The notes beneath the pieces are model-generated. The model was given only the letters and a program-made list of their open reading frames with translations. It was not told where the DNA came from and searched no databases. A stretch of DNA of 33,530 nt from Clostridia bacterium (lineage in GTDB: Bacteria; Bacillota; Clostridia; Oscillospirales; Acutalibacteraceae), in NCBI GenBank assembly GCA_017623575.1, contig JAGAOS010000038.1:1-33530 (forward strand), read 5' to 3'. Numbering within the stretch: the first letter of the stretch is position 1; every line of letters begins with the position of its first letter. Both the position numbers and the translations under genes were made by a program. Positions 25,823 to 33,530 of this stretch are shown piece by piece.

Positions 25823-26659
25823 ATGGCGAAATTAAGATTTATGAGCAATAACATCTGGTGGTGTGAAAACAATACTCCGAATTGGGCAGAAAAAGGTGAG
25901 GATTGCTCAGCTGAACACCGTTCAAAGGGCTTTGCAAGGGTTTATGATGAAACCGCGCCTGATGTTATAGGTATTCAGGAGGCGGGAGGTAGTTTGCCAT
26001 CAAAAGTTATGACCGCCCTTTTAAATCAAAGTAAAATACCCTACTCTCTTTTATGGGGTAAGGATACACCTATTATCTATCGCGCCGATAAATTCGAGGT
26101 TATAGATACTTCCTATGATATTTATCCCGAAGAATTATCCGGCTATGAGGGTAGTTTTAATAATTTAAGCACAAAATCCTACTGTGTTGCTGTTTTTCGC
26201 ACCAAGGAGGAGGGTAAGCTATTTATTTTTGCTACAACTCACCTTTGGTATATGAGGGAGGATCAGCAAGCAGGCTCTGATGCTGCAAGGACATATCAGC
26301 TTGGCATTCTTATGGATAAAATTGAGCAGTTTAAGGCAAGGTACAAATGCCCCGTATTTATGGTAGGGGATTTTAACGCCTATTATAATTCAGAGGCGGT
26401 ACAGTCTGCCCTAAAGCGAGGATATATAAGTGCCTATCACCTTGCCACCGATTACAGGGACGAAACCTGCGGCTATCATCATTGTGCAGGTGACCGTTAT
26501 GAGGGATTTGATAACAAAAAAACCGTTAATGAATCTATAGACCAGTTTATGGTTAAATCTGCGCCCGAGGGAAGCGTAAAACGCTTTGACCGTTTTTACC
26601 CCGAATATTATTATCCCCTTTCTGACCATTTCCCCATTATTGTGGATGTAGAACTATAA
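25823..26659 (+). CDS. Endonuclease/exonuclease/phosphatase (EEP) family protein
   Basis: A 278-residue cytosolic EEP-fold (DNase I-like) hydrolase. Motifs are IQEAG (metal Glu at about 53), TTHLWY (about 138), GDFNAYYNS (about 183) and the C-terminal SDHFPI. The ATG at 25823 follows AGGGTGATC, which matches the anti-SD tail; an in-frame GTG at 25814 lies inside that site and is rejected. There is no signal peptide. The family cleaves phosphodiesters in nucleic acids, inositol phosphates or lipids, and the substrate cannot be read here. The next gene starts 1 nt after the stop, so the two proteins probably act together, perhaps on a sugar- or cyclitol-phosphate compound. Confidence 0.88.
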   Translation: MAKLRFMSNNIWWCENNTPNWAEKGEDCSAEHRSKGFARVYDETAPDVIGIQEAGGSLPSKVMTALLNQSKIPYSLLWGKDTPIIYRADKFEVIDTSYDIYPEELSGYEGSFNNLSTKSYCVAVFRTKEEGKLFIFATTHLWYMREDQQAGSDAARTYQLGILMDKIEQFKARYKCPVFMVGDFNAYYNSEAVQSALKRGYISAYHLATDYRDETCGYHHCAGDRYEGFDNKKTVNESIDQFMVKSAPEGSVKRFDRFYPEYYYPLSDHFPIIVDVEL

Positions 26660-26660
26660 A

Positions 26661-27449
26661 ATGAAGCTTTGTTTTTCAACTCTTGGTTGTCCCGGTAGGG
26701 GAATGGATGAAATAATTTCATTGGCTAGAAAATTTAATATAAATGCGGTTGAGCTTCGTGGTGTGGGTGATGAGCTGTTACCAAGCGCCACTTACGATTT
26801 TGCGCCCGAAAATATTAAAAAAACCAAAGAAAAGTTTTTTCAAAACGGCATAAAAATAATTTCTCTTGACCTATCCTTCTCCTGCCATATTGTGGGCAAA
26901 AATAATGATGAAATAAATGCTCTTATTCCTGAGCTTAATATAGCGGCGGCTATGGATATTCCGTATATACGCGTTTTTGGTAACAATATTATTGGCGACA
27001 GAGGTAAAGCTATCCAAAATGTGATTTATGCTTTAAAGGGCGCTTGTCATCTTGCGGCTGAAAGGGGTATTACCGTTTTGTTTGAAATTCACGGTGATTT
27101 CAACTGCTGTGATAATATTAAGCCAATTATAAATGCTATGCAGGGCGAAAATAACTTTGGAATTATATGGGATATTGCCCATAGCGACAGGGTTTACGGT
27201 GATGACTTTGAGCCCTTTTATGAGTGCATAAAGCCATATATCCGCCATATACATATTAAGGACCATATCCGAACCCCATTTACTCTAACCGCAATAGGCA
27301 AGGGCGAAATTCCCATTAAAAAAATCATCCGCCGTTTAATTAACGACCGATTTGATGGTTATTTTTCTCTTGAATGGGAAAAGCGTTGGACACCTCACTT
27401 AAGTGAAATTGAGGTTGCCTTGAAGGATTTTATTGATATTATGAAATAA
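26661..27449 (+). CDS. Sugar phosphate isomerase/epimerase-like TIM-barrel protein
   Basis: A 262-residue protein of the AP-endonuclease-2/xylose isomerase-like fold. It begins MKLCFSTLGCPGRGMDEIIS, and the metal-binding positions of the family are visible: Glu in VLFEIHGDF, Asp in IIWDIAHS, His in IRHIHIKDH and a late Glu in FSLEWEKRW. It starts 1 nt after the EEP gene stop and lacks its own clear ribosome binding site, so it is translationally coupled. It likely isomerises or epimerises a keto-sugar or inosose. It overlaps the 3' end of the opposite-strand Crp/Fnr gene by 11 nt, and no terminator is visible between them. Confidence 0.88.
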   Translation: MKLCFSTLGCPGRGMDEIISLARKFNINAVELRGVGDELLPSATYDFAPENIKKTKEKFFQNGIKIISLDLSFSCHIVGKNNDEINALIPELNIAAAMDIPYIRVFGNNIIGDRGKAIQNVIYALKGACHLAAERGITVLFEIHGDFNCCDNIKPIINAMQGENNFGIIWDIAHSDRVYGDDFEPFYECIKPYIRHIHIKDHIRTPFTLTAIGKGEIPIKKIIRRLINDRFDGYFSLEWEKRWTPHLSEIEVALKDFIDIMK

Positions 27450-28101
27450 TATTAAAATGATTTTTGCGGTAGGTTAAAATTCCTTCCCGTTGCATTTTGC
27501 TTAGCTCTGCCGAAAGACCGCTTCGGTCAACCTCTAAATAATCAGCCAGCTCCTGCCTGTCAAAGGGAATATCAAAGCTGTTGTTGCCTGCCTTTTTTGC
27601 TTGTTGCATAAGGTAGGCATAAATTTTTTCTCTTGTGGTGCGTTTGGATGTGACCTCCAGTTTTTGGTGAAACGCAATATTCTTTACCGCCAGAGTTTTC
27701 ATTAAATTAAAAATTATTTGTCTGTGAAAATCACAGGCATTACTGCAGGAATAAAGTATTCTTCGGCAGTCCACCAGCATTATTTCGGAATCTTCATTTG
27801 CCGTAACGCTTATAGGCAGGCTTTTTATATCGGCGCAGGCAAAGGATTCACCAAATATTTCTCCCGCCTCAGCAAAGGAGATTATATTTCGGTTGCCCAA
27901 AAAATCCACCGCCGTAATTTGCGCCGACCCCGATAAAACTATTCCTATATATTCTGCAGCCTCTCCTTCTAAAAAAATGGGTTGCTTTTTATTAAAGGTT
28001 TTTACTCCGGCATTAAGGCAACCCAAAAGCGGAATTAAATTTTCATCCTCAACGCCCCAAAAAAGAGAGCACTTTTTTAAAACATTTAAGTATTTTTTCA
28101 T
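27439..28101 (-). CDS. Crp/Fnr family transcriptional regulator
   Basis: A 220-residue regulator with an N-terminal cyclic-nucleotide-binding-like beta-roll (about 15-125; GIVLSGSAQITAVDFLGNRN and EIFGESFAC are typical), a dimer helix, and a C-terminal winged HTH (RQELADYLEVDRSGLSAELS). The ATG at 28101 follows AAAGGTG. It has several Cys but not the N-terminal cluster of classical Fnr, so its signal is unknown. It is divergent from an Fe-S protein and a flavodiiron protein, the neighbourhood of HcpR-type regulators of nitric oxide and oxygen stress. A palindrome at 28117-28130 sits downstream of its own start of transcription, so self-repression is likely. Confidence 0.92.
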   Translation of the reverse strand: MKKYLNVLKKCSLFWGVEDENLIPLLGCLNAGVKTFNKKQPIFLEGEAAEYIGIVLSGSAQITAVDFLGNRNIISFAEAGEIFGESFACADIKSLPISVTANEDSEIMLVDCRRILYSCSNACDFHRQIIFNLMKTLAVKNIAFHQKLEVTSKRTTREKIYAYLMQQAKKAGNNSFDIPFDRQELADYLEVDRSGLSAELSKMQREGILTYRKNHFNIIS

Positions 28102-28116
28102 TTTTTTGCACCTTTC

Positions 28117-28130
28117 GTTGAAAATTCAAC
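28117..28130. promoter_or_regulatory. Crp/Fnr operator candidate
   Basis: GTTGAA-AA-TTCAAC, 6-bp arms around 2 bases. Its centre (28123.5) is about 41.5 nt upstream of the start expected from the plus-strand TATAAT at 28153-28158, the classic class II activator position, and about +9 to +22 for the minus-strand promoter, a repressing position. Confidence 0.6.
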
Positions 28131-28145
28131 AGATTTATTGATTTT

Positions 28146-28174
28146 ATTATATTATAATAAGAGTAGCAAATCAA
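28146..28174 (-). promoter_or_regulatory. Promoter of the Crp/Fnr gene
   Basis: TTGATT (28174-28169), 17-nt spacer, TATAAT (28151-28146) on the minus strand. It overlaps the divergent -10. Confidence 0.6.
28153..28158 (+). promoter_or_regulatory. -10 element of the Fe-S protein gene
   Basis: TATAAT with no recognisable -35 at 16-18 nt, as expected for a class II activated promoter with the palindrome at about -41.5. Confidence 0.45.
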
Positions 28175-28189
28175 GGAGGAATATTTTTT

Positions 28190-28894
28190 ATGATTAGAAA
28201 AATAATTAAAATAGATGAAGAAAAATGCAACGGCTGTGGTGCCTGTGCCGCCGCCTGCCACGAGGGCGCAATTGAAATGATAAACGGCAAGGCGCGCCTT
28301 ACCCGTGAGGATTACTGTGACGGTCTGGGCGATTGTCTTCCCGCCTGCCCCGCAGATGCTATCTCCTTTGAGGAAAGGGAGGCGCCCGCCTATGATGAGG
28401 CGGCGGTGCTTAAATCCAAAGCCCAAAAAGAGGGGGAAAAGGAATCCCTTCCATGCGGATGTCCCGGCACCAATGCAAAGGCTATTAAGCGTGAGTCACA
28501 GGCAGAGCAGTTTAGCACCGCTCCCGTTTTCAGCCAACTTTCGCAGTGGCCTGTACAAATTAAGCTTGCGCCCCCAAAGGCGCCCTATTTTGAAAACGCA
28601 AATCTGCTTATAGCCGCCGATTGTACCGCATATGCCTATGGCAATTTCCATAATGATTTTATTAAAAATCGTATTACGCTTATAGGCTGTCCCAAGCTGG
28701 ATATGGTGGATTATACCGAAAAGCTTACGGCTATAATCGGGGGTAATAACATTAAAAGTGTAACGGTGGTAAGAATGGAGGTTCCCTGCTGTGGCGGAAT
28801 TGAAAGCGCTACCAAGCAGGCGCTTATAAACAGCGGAAAGTTTATTCCCTGGAATATAGTTACCATTTCCACCGACGGCAGAATTTTAGAATAA
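28190..28894 (+). CDS. Ferredoxin-like 4Fe-4S protein with C-terminal CCGG domain
   Basis: A 234-residue cytosolic electron-transfer protein. AAGGAGG precedes the ATG at 28190. The N-terminus carries a canonical 4Fe-4S motif (Cys13, 16, 19, 23 in CNGCGACAAACHEG) and a second Cys group (43, 49, 53 in YCDGLGDCLPACP). A linker with CGCPG follows, then an alpha/beta domain (AADCTAYAYGNFHNDF, LIGCPKLD, MEVPCCGGIESA) containing further Cys. Proteins of this build lie next to Crp/Fnr regulators and hydroxylamine reductase or flavodiiron genes in anaerobes. Here it probably passes electrons in O2/NO defence. The flavodiiron gene follows after 83 nt. Confidence 0.85.
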   Translation: MIRKIIKIDEEKCNGCGACAAACHEGAIEMINGKARLTREDYCDGLGDCLPACPADAISFEEREAPAYDEAAVLKSKAQKEGEKESLPCGCPGTNAKAIKRESQAEQFSTAPVFSQLSQWPVQIKLAPPKAPYFENANLLIAADCTAYAYGNFHNDFIKNRITLIGCPKLDMVDYTEKLTAIIGGNNIKSVTVVRMEVPCCGGIESATKQALINSGKFIPWNIVTISTDGRILE

Positions 28895-28917
28895 TTTTTT
28901 AATTTTTAAAAAAACTA

Positions 28918-28946
28918 GTGACTAAAAAGTGTTTTTGTGATACAAT
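28918..28946 (+). promoter_or_regulatory. Possible internal promoter of the flavodiiron gene
   Basis: GTGACT (28918-28923), 17-nt spacer, TACAAT (28941-28946), 31 nt before the ATG. Confidence 0.4.
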
Positions 28947-28977
28947 TATAAAAAATGTTATTTGGAGGGAGTTTCCA

Positions 28978-30768
28978 ATGATAATTTCAGATACTATAAA
29001 ATATATAGGTGTTAATGACCATGAGGTTGACCTTTTTGAGGGTCAGTATATTGTTCCAAACGGTATGTCATATAATTCATATGTTATTATGGATGAAAAA
29101 ATCGCCGTAATGGATACCGTTGATGCCCGCTTTACTCACGCTTGGCTGGATAATCTTCAAAATGTGCTGGGCGGTAAAAGTCCCGATTATCTGGTGGTTC
29201 AGCATATGGAGCCTGACCACTCGGCTAATATCCATAACTTTGTAAAAAATTATCCCAATGCAAAAATAGTGTCATCCGTCAAGGCTTTTGCTATGATGAA
29301 AAACTTCTTTGGCACCGATTTTGCCGAAAAGCAGATTGTGGTTGGTGAGGGTGATACCCTTTCCTTAGGTGAAAGAACCTTAACCTTTGTTACCGCTCCT
29401 ATGGTGCATTGGCCTGAGGTTATTGTTACCTATGACAGTAAGGATAAGGTGCTTTTTTCTGCCGACGGTTTTGGCAAATTCGGCGCATTGGATGTCACTG
29501 AGGATTGGGCTTGTGAGGCGCGTCGCTATTATATAGGTATAGTAGGTAAGTACGGCGCGCAGGTTCAGGCGCTCCTAAAAAAGGCGGCAACCTTGGATAT
29601 TGAAAAAATCTGCCCCCTGCACGGTCCCGTTCTTACCGAAAATTTAGGCTATTATCTTGATTTATATAACACCTGGTCATCCTATCAGCCCGAAACCGAG
29701 GGCATTGTAATTGCCTATACATCGGTTTACGGCAACACCAAAAAGGCTGTTTTACAGCTTGCCGAAAAATTAAAAGAAAACGGCTGTCCCAAGGTGGTTG
29801 TAAATGACCTTGCAAGGTGCGATATGGCAGAAGCGGTAGAGGATGCCTTCCGTTACAGCAAGCTTGTTCTTGCCACCACTACCTATAATGCAGATATATT
29901 CCCCTTTATGAGGGAGTTTATTGACCATTTAACCGAGCGCAACTTCCAAAACAGAACGGTTGCCTTTATTGAAAACGGAAGCTGGGCACCCTTAGCCGCA
30001 AAGGTTATGAAGGAGATGCTTTCTAAAAGCAAAAATCTTACCTTTGCCGAAAATACGGTTAAGATTTTATCCGCCCTTAATGAGGAAAGCTCTGCCACCC
30101 TTGATGCTCTTGCAAAGGAGCTTTGCACCGATTATCTGGCACAGCAATCCGAAACGGCAAATAAAAATGATATGACCGCCCTTTTTAACATCGGCTACGG
30201 ACTTTATGTTGTAACCTCTAACGATGGCAAAAAGGATAACGGACTTATTGTTAATACCGTTACTCAGGTTACCAATACCCCCAACCGTCTGGCGGTTACC
30301 ATAAGCAAGGAAAATTATTCCCATCATATTATTAAGCAAACGGGTAAAATGAACATCAACTGCCTTACTACTGATGCTCCCTTTATGGTTTTTGAAACCT
30401 TTGGATTTAAAAGCGGCAGAAACACCAACAAGTTTGAAAACTGCACACCCCTTCGCTCCGATAACGGACTTGTATTTTTGCCCCGCTATATAAACTCCTT
30501 TATGTCCTTAAAGGTGGAGCAGTATGTGGATTTAGATACCCACGGTATGTTTATTTGTAGTGTTACCGAGGCAAGGGTTATTTCCAATCAGGAAACAATG
30601 ACCTATACCTATTATCTTAATAATGTAAAGCCCAAACCCGAAACCGAGGGCAAAAAAGGTTATGTTTGTAAAATCTGCGGATATGTTTATGAGGGTGAAA
30701 ATCTTCCCGATGATTTCATTTGTCCCCTTTGTAAGCACGGCGCCGCCGATTTTGAAGAAATAAAATAA
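28978..30768 (+). CDS. Flavodiiron protein fused to flavin reductase and rubredoxin domains
   Basis: A 596-residue O2 and/or NO reductase. I chose the ATG at 28978 (MIISDTIKYIG) because it follows GGAGGGAG; the frame opens upstream but without a start signal. Domain order: metallo-beta-lactamase-like diiron domain (about 1-235; ligands in HMEPDH, His76, Glu78, Asp80, His81, then MVHWPE, SADGFG and LHGP); FMN flavodoxin domain (about 240-385; AYTSVYGNTKKA); FMN-binding flavin reductase domain (about 395-545; NIGYGLYVVTSNDGKKDNGL); C-terminal rubredoxin (YVCKICGYVYEG, then ICPLC). The simple form has only the first two domains. The fusion carries a reductase and electron carrier in one chain. 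It follows the Crp/Fnr-controlled Fe-S gene. Confidence 0.95.
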   Translation: MIISDTIKYIGVNDHEVDLFEGQYIVPNGMSYNSYVIMDEKIAVMDTVDARFTHAWLDNLQNVLGGKSPDYLVVQHMEPDHSANIHNFVKNYPNAKIVSSVKAFAMMKNFFGTDFAEKQIVVGEGDTLSLGERTLTFVTAPMVHWPEVIVTYDSKDKVLFSADGFGKFGALDVTEDWACEARRYYIGIVGKYGAQVQALLKKAATLDIEKICPLHGPVLTENLGYYLDLYNTWSSYQPETEGIVIAYTSVYGNTKKAVLQLAEKLKENGCPKVVVNDLARCDMAEAVEDAFRYSKLVLATTTYNADIFPFMREFIDHLTERNFQNRTVAFIENGSWAPLAAKVMKEMLSKSKNLTFAENTVKILSALNEESSATLDALAKELCTDYLAQQSETANKNDMTALFNIGYGLYVVTSNDGKKDNGLIVNTVTQVTNTPNRLAVTISKENYSHHIIKQTGKMNINCLTTDAPFMVFETFGFKSGRNTNKFENCTPLRSDNGLVFLPRYINSFMSLKVEQYVDLDTHGMFICSVTEARVISNQETMTYTYYLNNVKPKPETEGKKGYVCKICGYVYEGENLPDDFICPLCKHGAADFEEIK

Positions 30769-30780
30769 GAGGTGAAAATA

Positions 30781-30939
30781 ATGAAATATGTATGCGATGT
30801 ATGCGGCTGGGTTTATGATGAGGCCGAAGGTGCACCCGATTTGGATATTGCACCCGGCACCAAGTTTGAAGACCTTCCCGACGATTTCGCCTGCCCCCTT
30901 TGCGGAGTAGGTAAAGACAACTTCAGCGCTGAAGAATAA
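30781..30939 (+). CDS. Rubredoxin
   Basis: A 52-residue small gene. It reads [20 protein letters not shown] with the two knuckles CDVCG and CPLCG (spaced as in classic rubredoxins), ending in [15 protein letters not shown] lies just before the ATG, and it starts 12 nt after the flavodiiron stop, so it is cotranscribed. It is an iron electron carrier in the cytoplasm and likely feeds electrons to the flavodiiron protein or other partners. It is redundant with that protein's own rubredoxin domain. Confidence 0.96.
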   Translation: MKYVCDVCGWVYDEAEGAPDLDIAPGTKFEDLPDDFACPLCGVGKDNFSAEE

Positions 30940-30951
30940 TTTTATATGAAT

Positions 30952-30981
30952 GACACCCCCCATCTTAAGTTGGGGGGTGTC
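30952..30981 (+). terminator. Terminator after rubredoxin
   Basis: GACACCCCCCA (30952-30962) pairs exactly with TGGGGGGTGTC (30971-30981) across an 8-nt loop. The T-run after it is weak. Confidence 0.75.
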
Positions 30982-31062
30982 TGTTGCAAATGAAAAAAAT
31001 TTAAATTACTATGTAATTTTTTAAAAAGAAAGTTTACTTTTAGATATATAAAGCAAGGTTGT

Positions 31063-31119
31063 TTGCCGTAAAAATATAATAAAAAGCAATTGACGGCAAT
31101 ACAAAAGATAATATATAAT
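31063..31119 (+). promoter_or_regulatory. Promoter of the second dockerin gene, with inverted repeat at -35
   Basis: TTGACG (31090-31095), 18-nt spacer, TATAAT (31114-31119). TTGCCGT (31063-31069) and ACGGCAA (31093-31099) form an inverted repeat whose right arm overlaps the -35, so a bound protein could affect it. Confidence 0.55.
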
Positions 31120-31150
31120 TAGTACACAAATCAAAAAGGAGTATTTTAAA

Positions 31151-33202
31151 ATGCGTAAATTTTTAAGTATAGTACTTGCTGTAATGCTCATAATCTGTAT
31201 TTTCCCTATCAATGACATTAAGGTAAACGCAGTAACAGAGACTCTTACTTTAAATCAAAGTCAAACCATAACAGTTGTTGAAGAGCAAAATACTGTTTTA
31301 AAATTCACTCCTTCAAAAACGGGTTATTATTCACTTACATCATCCTCTGATAATGACCTTAACTGTACAATATATAATGGCAATGAAGAAATCGCCTATA
31401 ATGATGACGGCGGCGGGCTCAGGGATTTCTCGGTTAAAGGCAAGCTGCAGGCAGGTGTTACATATACCTTTGAGGTAGGTATATATTTTGGCGCTTGCTA
31501 TAATGCAACCGTAATACTTAAGGAAGCTACATATGTAACAGATATTAAGGTTATAAATAAGCCTGTTAATCTTACCTATTTAAAGGGATTCGTTGATGAT
31601 TATTTTTCCTATGAGGGCTTACAGCTTATGCTTACCCTCTCCAATAAAAGTGTGGTAATGTGGAATTGCGATGATAACTTTAATTGGGATATGTATGATA
31701 TGAGGATAGATACCTCTGATGCAGATGCCACAGGCAAGGCTATTATAAAAATAGATGATGCGATTTGTGAGCTTCCCCTTAACATATTAAATAAAACAAT
31801 AAAAAGCATAGAGGTTATTGATGATAATTTTGCCCCTCTGGAGGAGGGTGCACAAGGCATTTATTCATATGATGAGGATTTTAATGAAATTTTTTATTAT
31901 TCCTATAATTATGAAAAGCTTAGCTTAAAGGTGAATTACAGTGATGGAAGCTCTGATACGCTTTTATCTGTTGATGAGCCGCTTTTCGGTGTATATTATG
32001 CCTATACTTATGATAATCAGTTTGATAATGAGTGGACTGTAGGCGGCGCAAAAAACACCCTTACGGTTGAGCTTTTAAACGCCACCGCTAAATATAATGT
32101 AAAGATTGTAGAAAATCCCGTTAAAAGCATTACAATAAATACCGCCCCTACAAGACAGTATGTATACGGCGATTTAAACTATGGTGATTATTTCTACGGC
32201 GAATACTTTTTCTATCCAAACGATTTAACGGGAATTAAATTCACCGTTAATTTTAAAGACGGCAGTAAAAAAGCCTATACATATAATAATATAAATCAAA
32301 ATGAGCTTACTGTGGATGGCTATGCCTTAAATATTGAATACGATTATTTTGCATCTCCCGGTAAAATCCCCGTAACCTTAAGCTACCGCGGCTGTGAGGC
32401 AGAATATAATGTAACCTTAAAGGCATCAGGTGTATCCGGGGTTGAAATCACAAAGGCGCCAAACCTGACAAAGCTTAAAAATGATTATTTTTCGGCAGAT
32501 TTTATTGGCGCCGCATTTAAAATAACCTATACTAACGGCACAACAAAAACCGTAAATGTAACAAATTCAAACTCCAAATATATTTATGATCCTAATTTCG
32601 GTGAGGTAGGTGTGGATGTTTCGGTGGACGGTAACACCGCAAGATTTTACACCGAGTATGACTATGAATATGGTTGTACAACCACCCTTACATATATGGG
32701 GGCTTCCTGCATAAGGGAGGATTTAGTGTCTGTGGCGGATAATCCCATTAAGGATGTAAAGGTTACAAGCTTTGAATCAAACGGAAGCCTGACTGTTAAA
32801 CTAATTTTGCAGGATAATACCGAAAAAACCTTGAGCGTTGTTCCAAAAACTACAACGCGGGAGGATTACGGCGATTGTGTAGAAACAATGGCTACCGCCT
32901 CAACCGAATGGGGTGTTATTAATTATTCCTTTATTATGTATGAAAATAATATGGGATTTTTTGAACTGTCGCTTTTTGATAAATTCTTCGGTTTTAAAAA
33001 GTCTGCTCAAAAAGGCGATTTCGATTTCAACGGCAGGGTGGATTTGGTGGATGTTGTTGCACTGTCGCAATATGTAGCAGGCTGGGATATTACCTGCAGT
33101 GGCACCGAAATGAATATAAACGGCGACTCGGAAACCGACCTTTTAGATGTAGTTCACCTGTCACAGTATGTTGCAAACTGGCAGGGAATAGAGATAAAAT
33201 AA
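31151..33202 (+). CDS. Secreted dockerin protein with PPC-like and Ig-like domains
   Basis: A 683-residue secreted protein. AAAAAGGAG precedes the ATG at 31151. Residues 1-27 are a signal peptide ending VNA. Residues about 30-125 resemble a pre-peptidase C-terminal (PPC) beta domain (LKFTPSKTGYYSLTSSSDND). Residues 130-610 hold about five bacterial Ig-like modules of the Big_3 kind, each with a V-K-S-I/V-K-D-V start, a Y/F-x-D-G-S turn and a closing alternating strand (LKVNYSDGSSDTL, KFTVNFKDGSKKAYTYN). The C-terminus is a type I dockerin with two Ca loops (DFDFNGRVDLVD; NINGDSETDLLD) and the tail NWQGIEIK, closely matching the GWQGIELH tail of the first dockerin protein. No catalytic motif is visible. 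It should dock on a cohesin, but none is encoded in this window. Confidence 0.88.
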   Translation: MRKFLSIVLAVMLIICIFPINDIKVNAVTETLTLNQSQTITVVEEQNTVLKFTPSKTGYYSLTSSSDNDLNCTIYNGNEEIAYNDDGGGLRDFSVKGKLQAGVTYTFEVGIYFGACYNATVILKEATYVTDIKVINKPVNLTYLKGFVDDYFSYEGLQLMLTLSNKSVVMWNCDDNFNWDMYDMRIDTSDADATGKAIIKIDDAICELPLNILNKTIKSIEVIDDNFAPLEEGAQGIYSYDEDFNEIFYYSYNYEKLSLKVNYSDGSSDTLLSVDEPLFGVYYAYTYDNQFDNEWTVGGAKNTLTVELLNATAKYNVKIVENPVKSITINTAPTRQYVYGDLNYGDYFYGEYFFYPNDLTGIKFTVNFKDGSKKAYTYNNINQNELTVDGYALNIEYDYFASPGKIPVTLSYRGCEAEYNVTLKASGVSGVEITKAPNLTKLKNDYFSADFIGAAFKITYTNGTTKTVNVTNSNSKYIYDPNFGEVGVDVSVDGNTARFYTEYDYEYGCTTTLTYMGASCIREDLVSVADNPIKDVKVTSFESNGSLTVKLILQDNTEKTLSVVPKTTTREDYGDCVETMATASTEWGVINYSFIMYENNMGFFELSLFDKFFGFKKSAQKGDFDFNGRVDLVDVVALSQYVAGWDITCSGTEMNINGDSETDLLDVVHLSQYVANWQGIEIK

Positions 33203-33293
33203 CACTTTTCCCAATCAAAGATAGGCAGATTTTAATAGTTTATGTAAAAACTGCACAAAGTTAAAAAAATCTTAAAAAATTTGAAAAAAAGTG

Positions 33294-33322
33294 TTGACAA
33301 ATGGGTTGGGATTTGGTATTAT
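33294..33322 (+). promoter_or_regulatory. rRNA operon promoter
   Basis: A consensus TTGACA (33294-33299), 17-nt spacer and TATTAT (33317-33322), about 190 nt before the 16S 5' end. Confidence 0.85.
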
Positions 33323-33512
33323 ATTTTGGCACCCTTGAGAGAGGGTAGCAAACGAACCTTGAAAATTAAACAACGATTAAGTTCAAAAAGGACCCGACAA
33401 TTCAAGTTTTAAACTTGGTAAAAACGGAAAAAGAACAAAACGCTAGTTTTGTTCGTTAAGAGCTAAACAAAGCTTTAAAATAGGTTTGAGCGCTACGGCG
33501 TTTAGATATAAT
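33323..33512 (+). other. rRNA leader region
   Basis: A noncoding leader with short hairpins: ACCCT/AGGGT (33331-33346), CAAGTTT/AAACTTG (33403-33417) and GAACAAAAC/GTTTTGTTC (33433-33454). It also has the stretch ACCTTGAAAATTAAACAACG (33357-33376), of a kind common near Clostridia rRNA genes. It likely holds antitermination and processing signals, but the pairing partner downstream of 16S is outside the window. Confidence 0.7.
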
Positions 33513-33530
33513 ATTTTAGAGAGTTTGATC
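33513..33530 (+). rRNA. rrs: 16S ribosomal RNA, 5' end only
   Basis: The last 11 bases, AGAGTTTGATC (33520-33530), are the universal start of bacterial 16S rRNA (27F primer site). The mature 5' end is estimated a few nt before this. The gene continues beyond the window. Confidence 0.93.

Noticed and set aside
28918-28977. N-terminal extension of the flavodiiron protein
   Set aside because: Family members start at the MIISDTIKYIG position, and GGAGGGAG sits just before that ATG inside the would-be extension.

Overview
The window looks like the chromosome of an anaerobic, low-to-mid GC Clostridia species, probably a gut Oscillospirales/Ruminococcaceae-type organism. The evidence is strong AGGAGG ribosome binding sites, TTGACA/TATAAT promoters, dockerin-bearing secreted proteins, very large secreted proteins of gut-Firmicutes type, and an anaerobe's flavodiiron protein/rubredoxin set. 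I see no phage, IS element, tRNA or CRISPR array. The right edge stops in the first bases of a 16S rRNA gene.

Layout. (1) 1-5062, minus strand: a secreted dockerin protein (2183-5062) is followed 34 nt later by a secreted, extraordinarily cysteine-rich repeat protein. It is open at the left edge, with 716 codons visible and about 170 Cys, and was found by reading the minus strand directly. A divergent membrane-bound LuxR-type regulator (5311-6360) is separated from this pair by an intergenic region with three copies of a GTGTGGG box placed against both promoters. (2) 6501-10781, minus: glycogen phosphorylase (glgP) and an intracellular GH13 alpha-glucanase, an operon for internal glycogen/maltodextrin breakdown. 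(3) 11217-13038, plus: an ECF sigma factor overlapping an RsgI-like membrane anti-sigma factor that carries two PepSY-like domains. (4) 13281-25233: two giant secreted multi-module proteins that share an unnamed C-terminal domain. Between them lies a 1266-residue TIR-NB-ARC-helical repeat protein, a bacterial NLR-like (STAND) candidate for antiphage defence. (5) 25823-27449: an endonuclease/exonuclease/phosphatase-fold protein and a sugar phosphate isomerase/epimerase-like protein, translationally coupled. (6) 27439-30939: a Crp/Fnr regulator divergent from a ferredoxin-like Fe-S protein, a flavodiiron-flavin reductase-rubredoxin fusion and a stand-alone rubredoxin, an O2/NO detoxification module. 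A palindrome is placed to repress the regulator and activate the divergent genes. (7) 31151-33202: a second non-catalytic dockerin protein, then a strong rRNA promoter and leader running into 16S rRNA.

The most novel candidate is the left-hand unit: the cysteine-rich repeat protein (about ten copies of a 43-46 residue unit), its dockerin partner, and a likely dedicated membrane regulator with a recognisable operator. The second is the lone TIR-NB-ARC protein. The third is the shared C-terminal domain of the two giant secreted proteins. All functional calls come from reading motifs. No database search was run.
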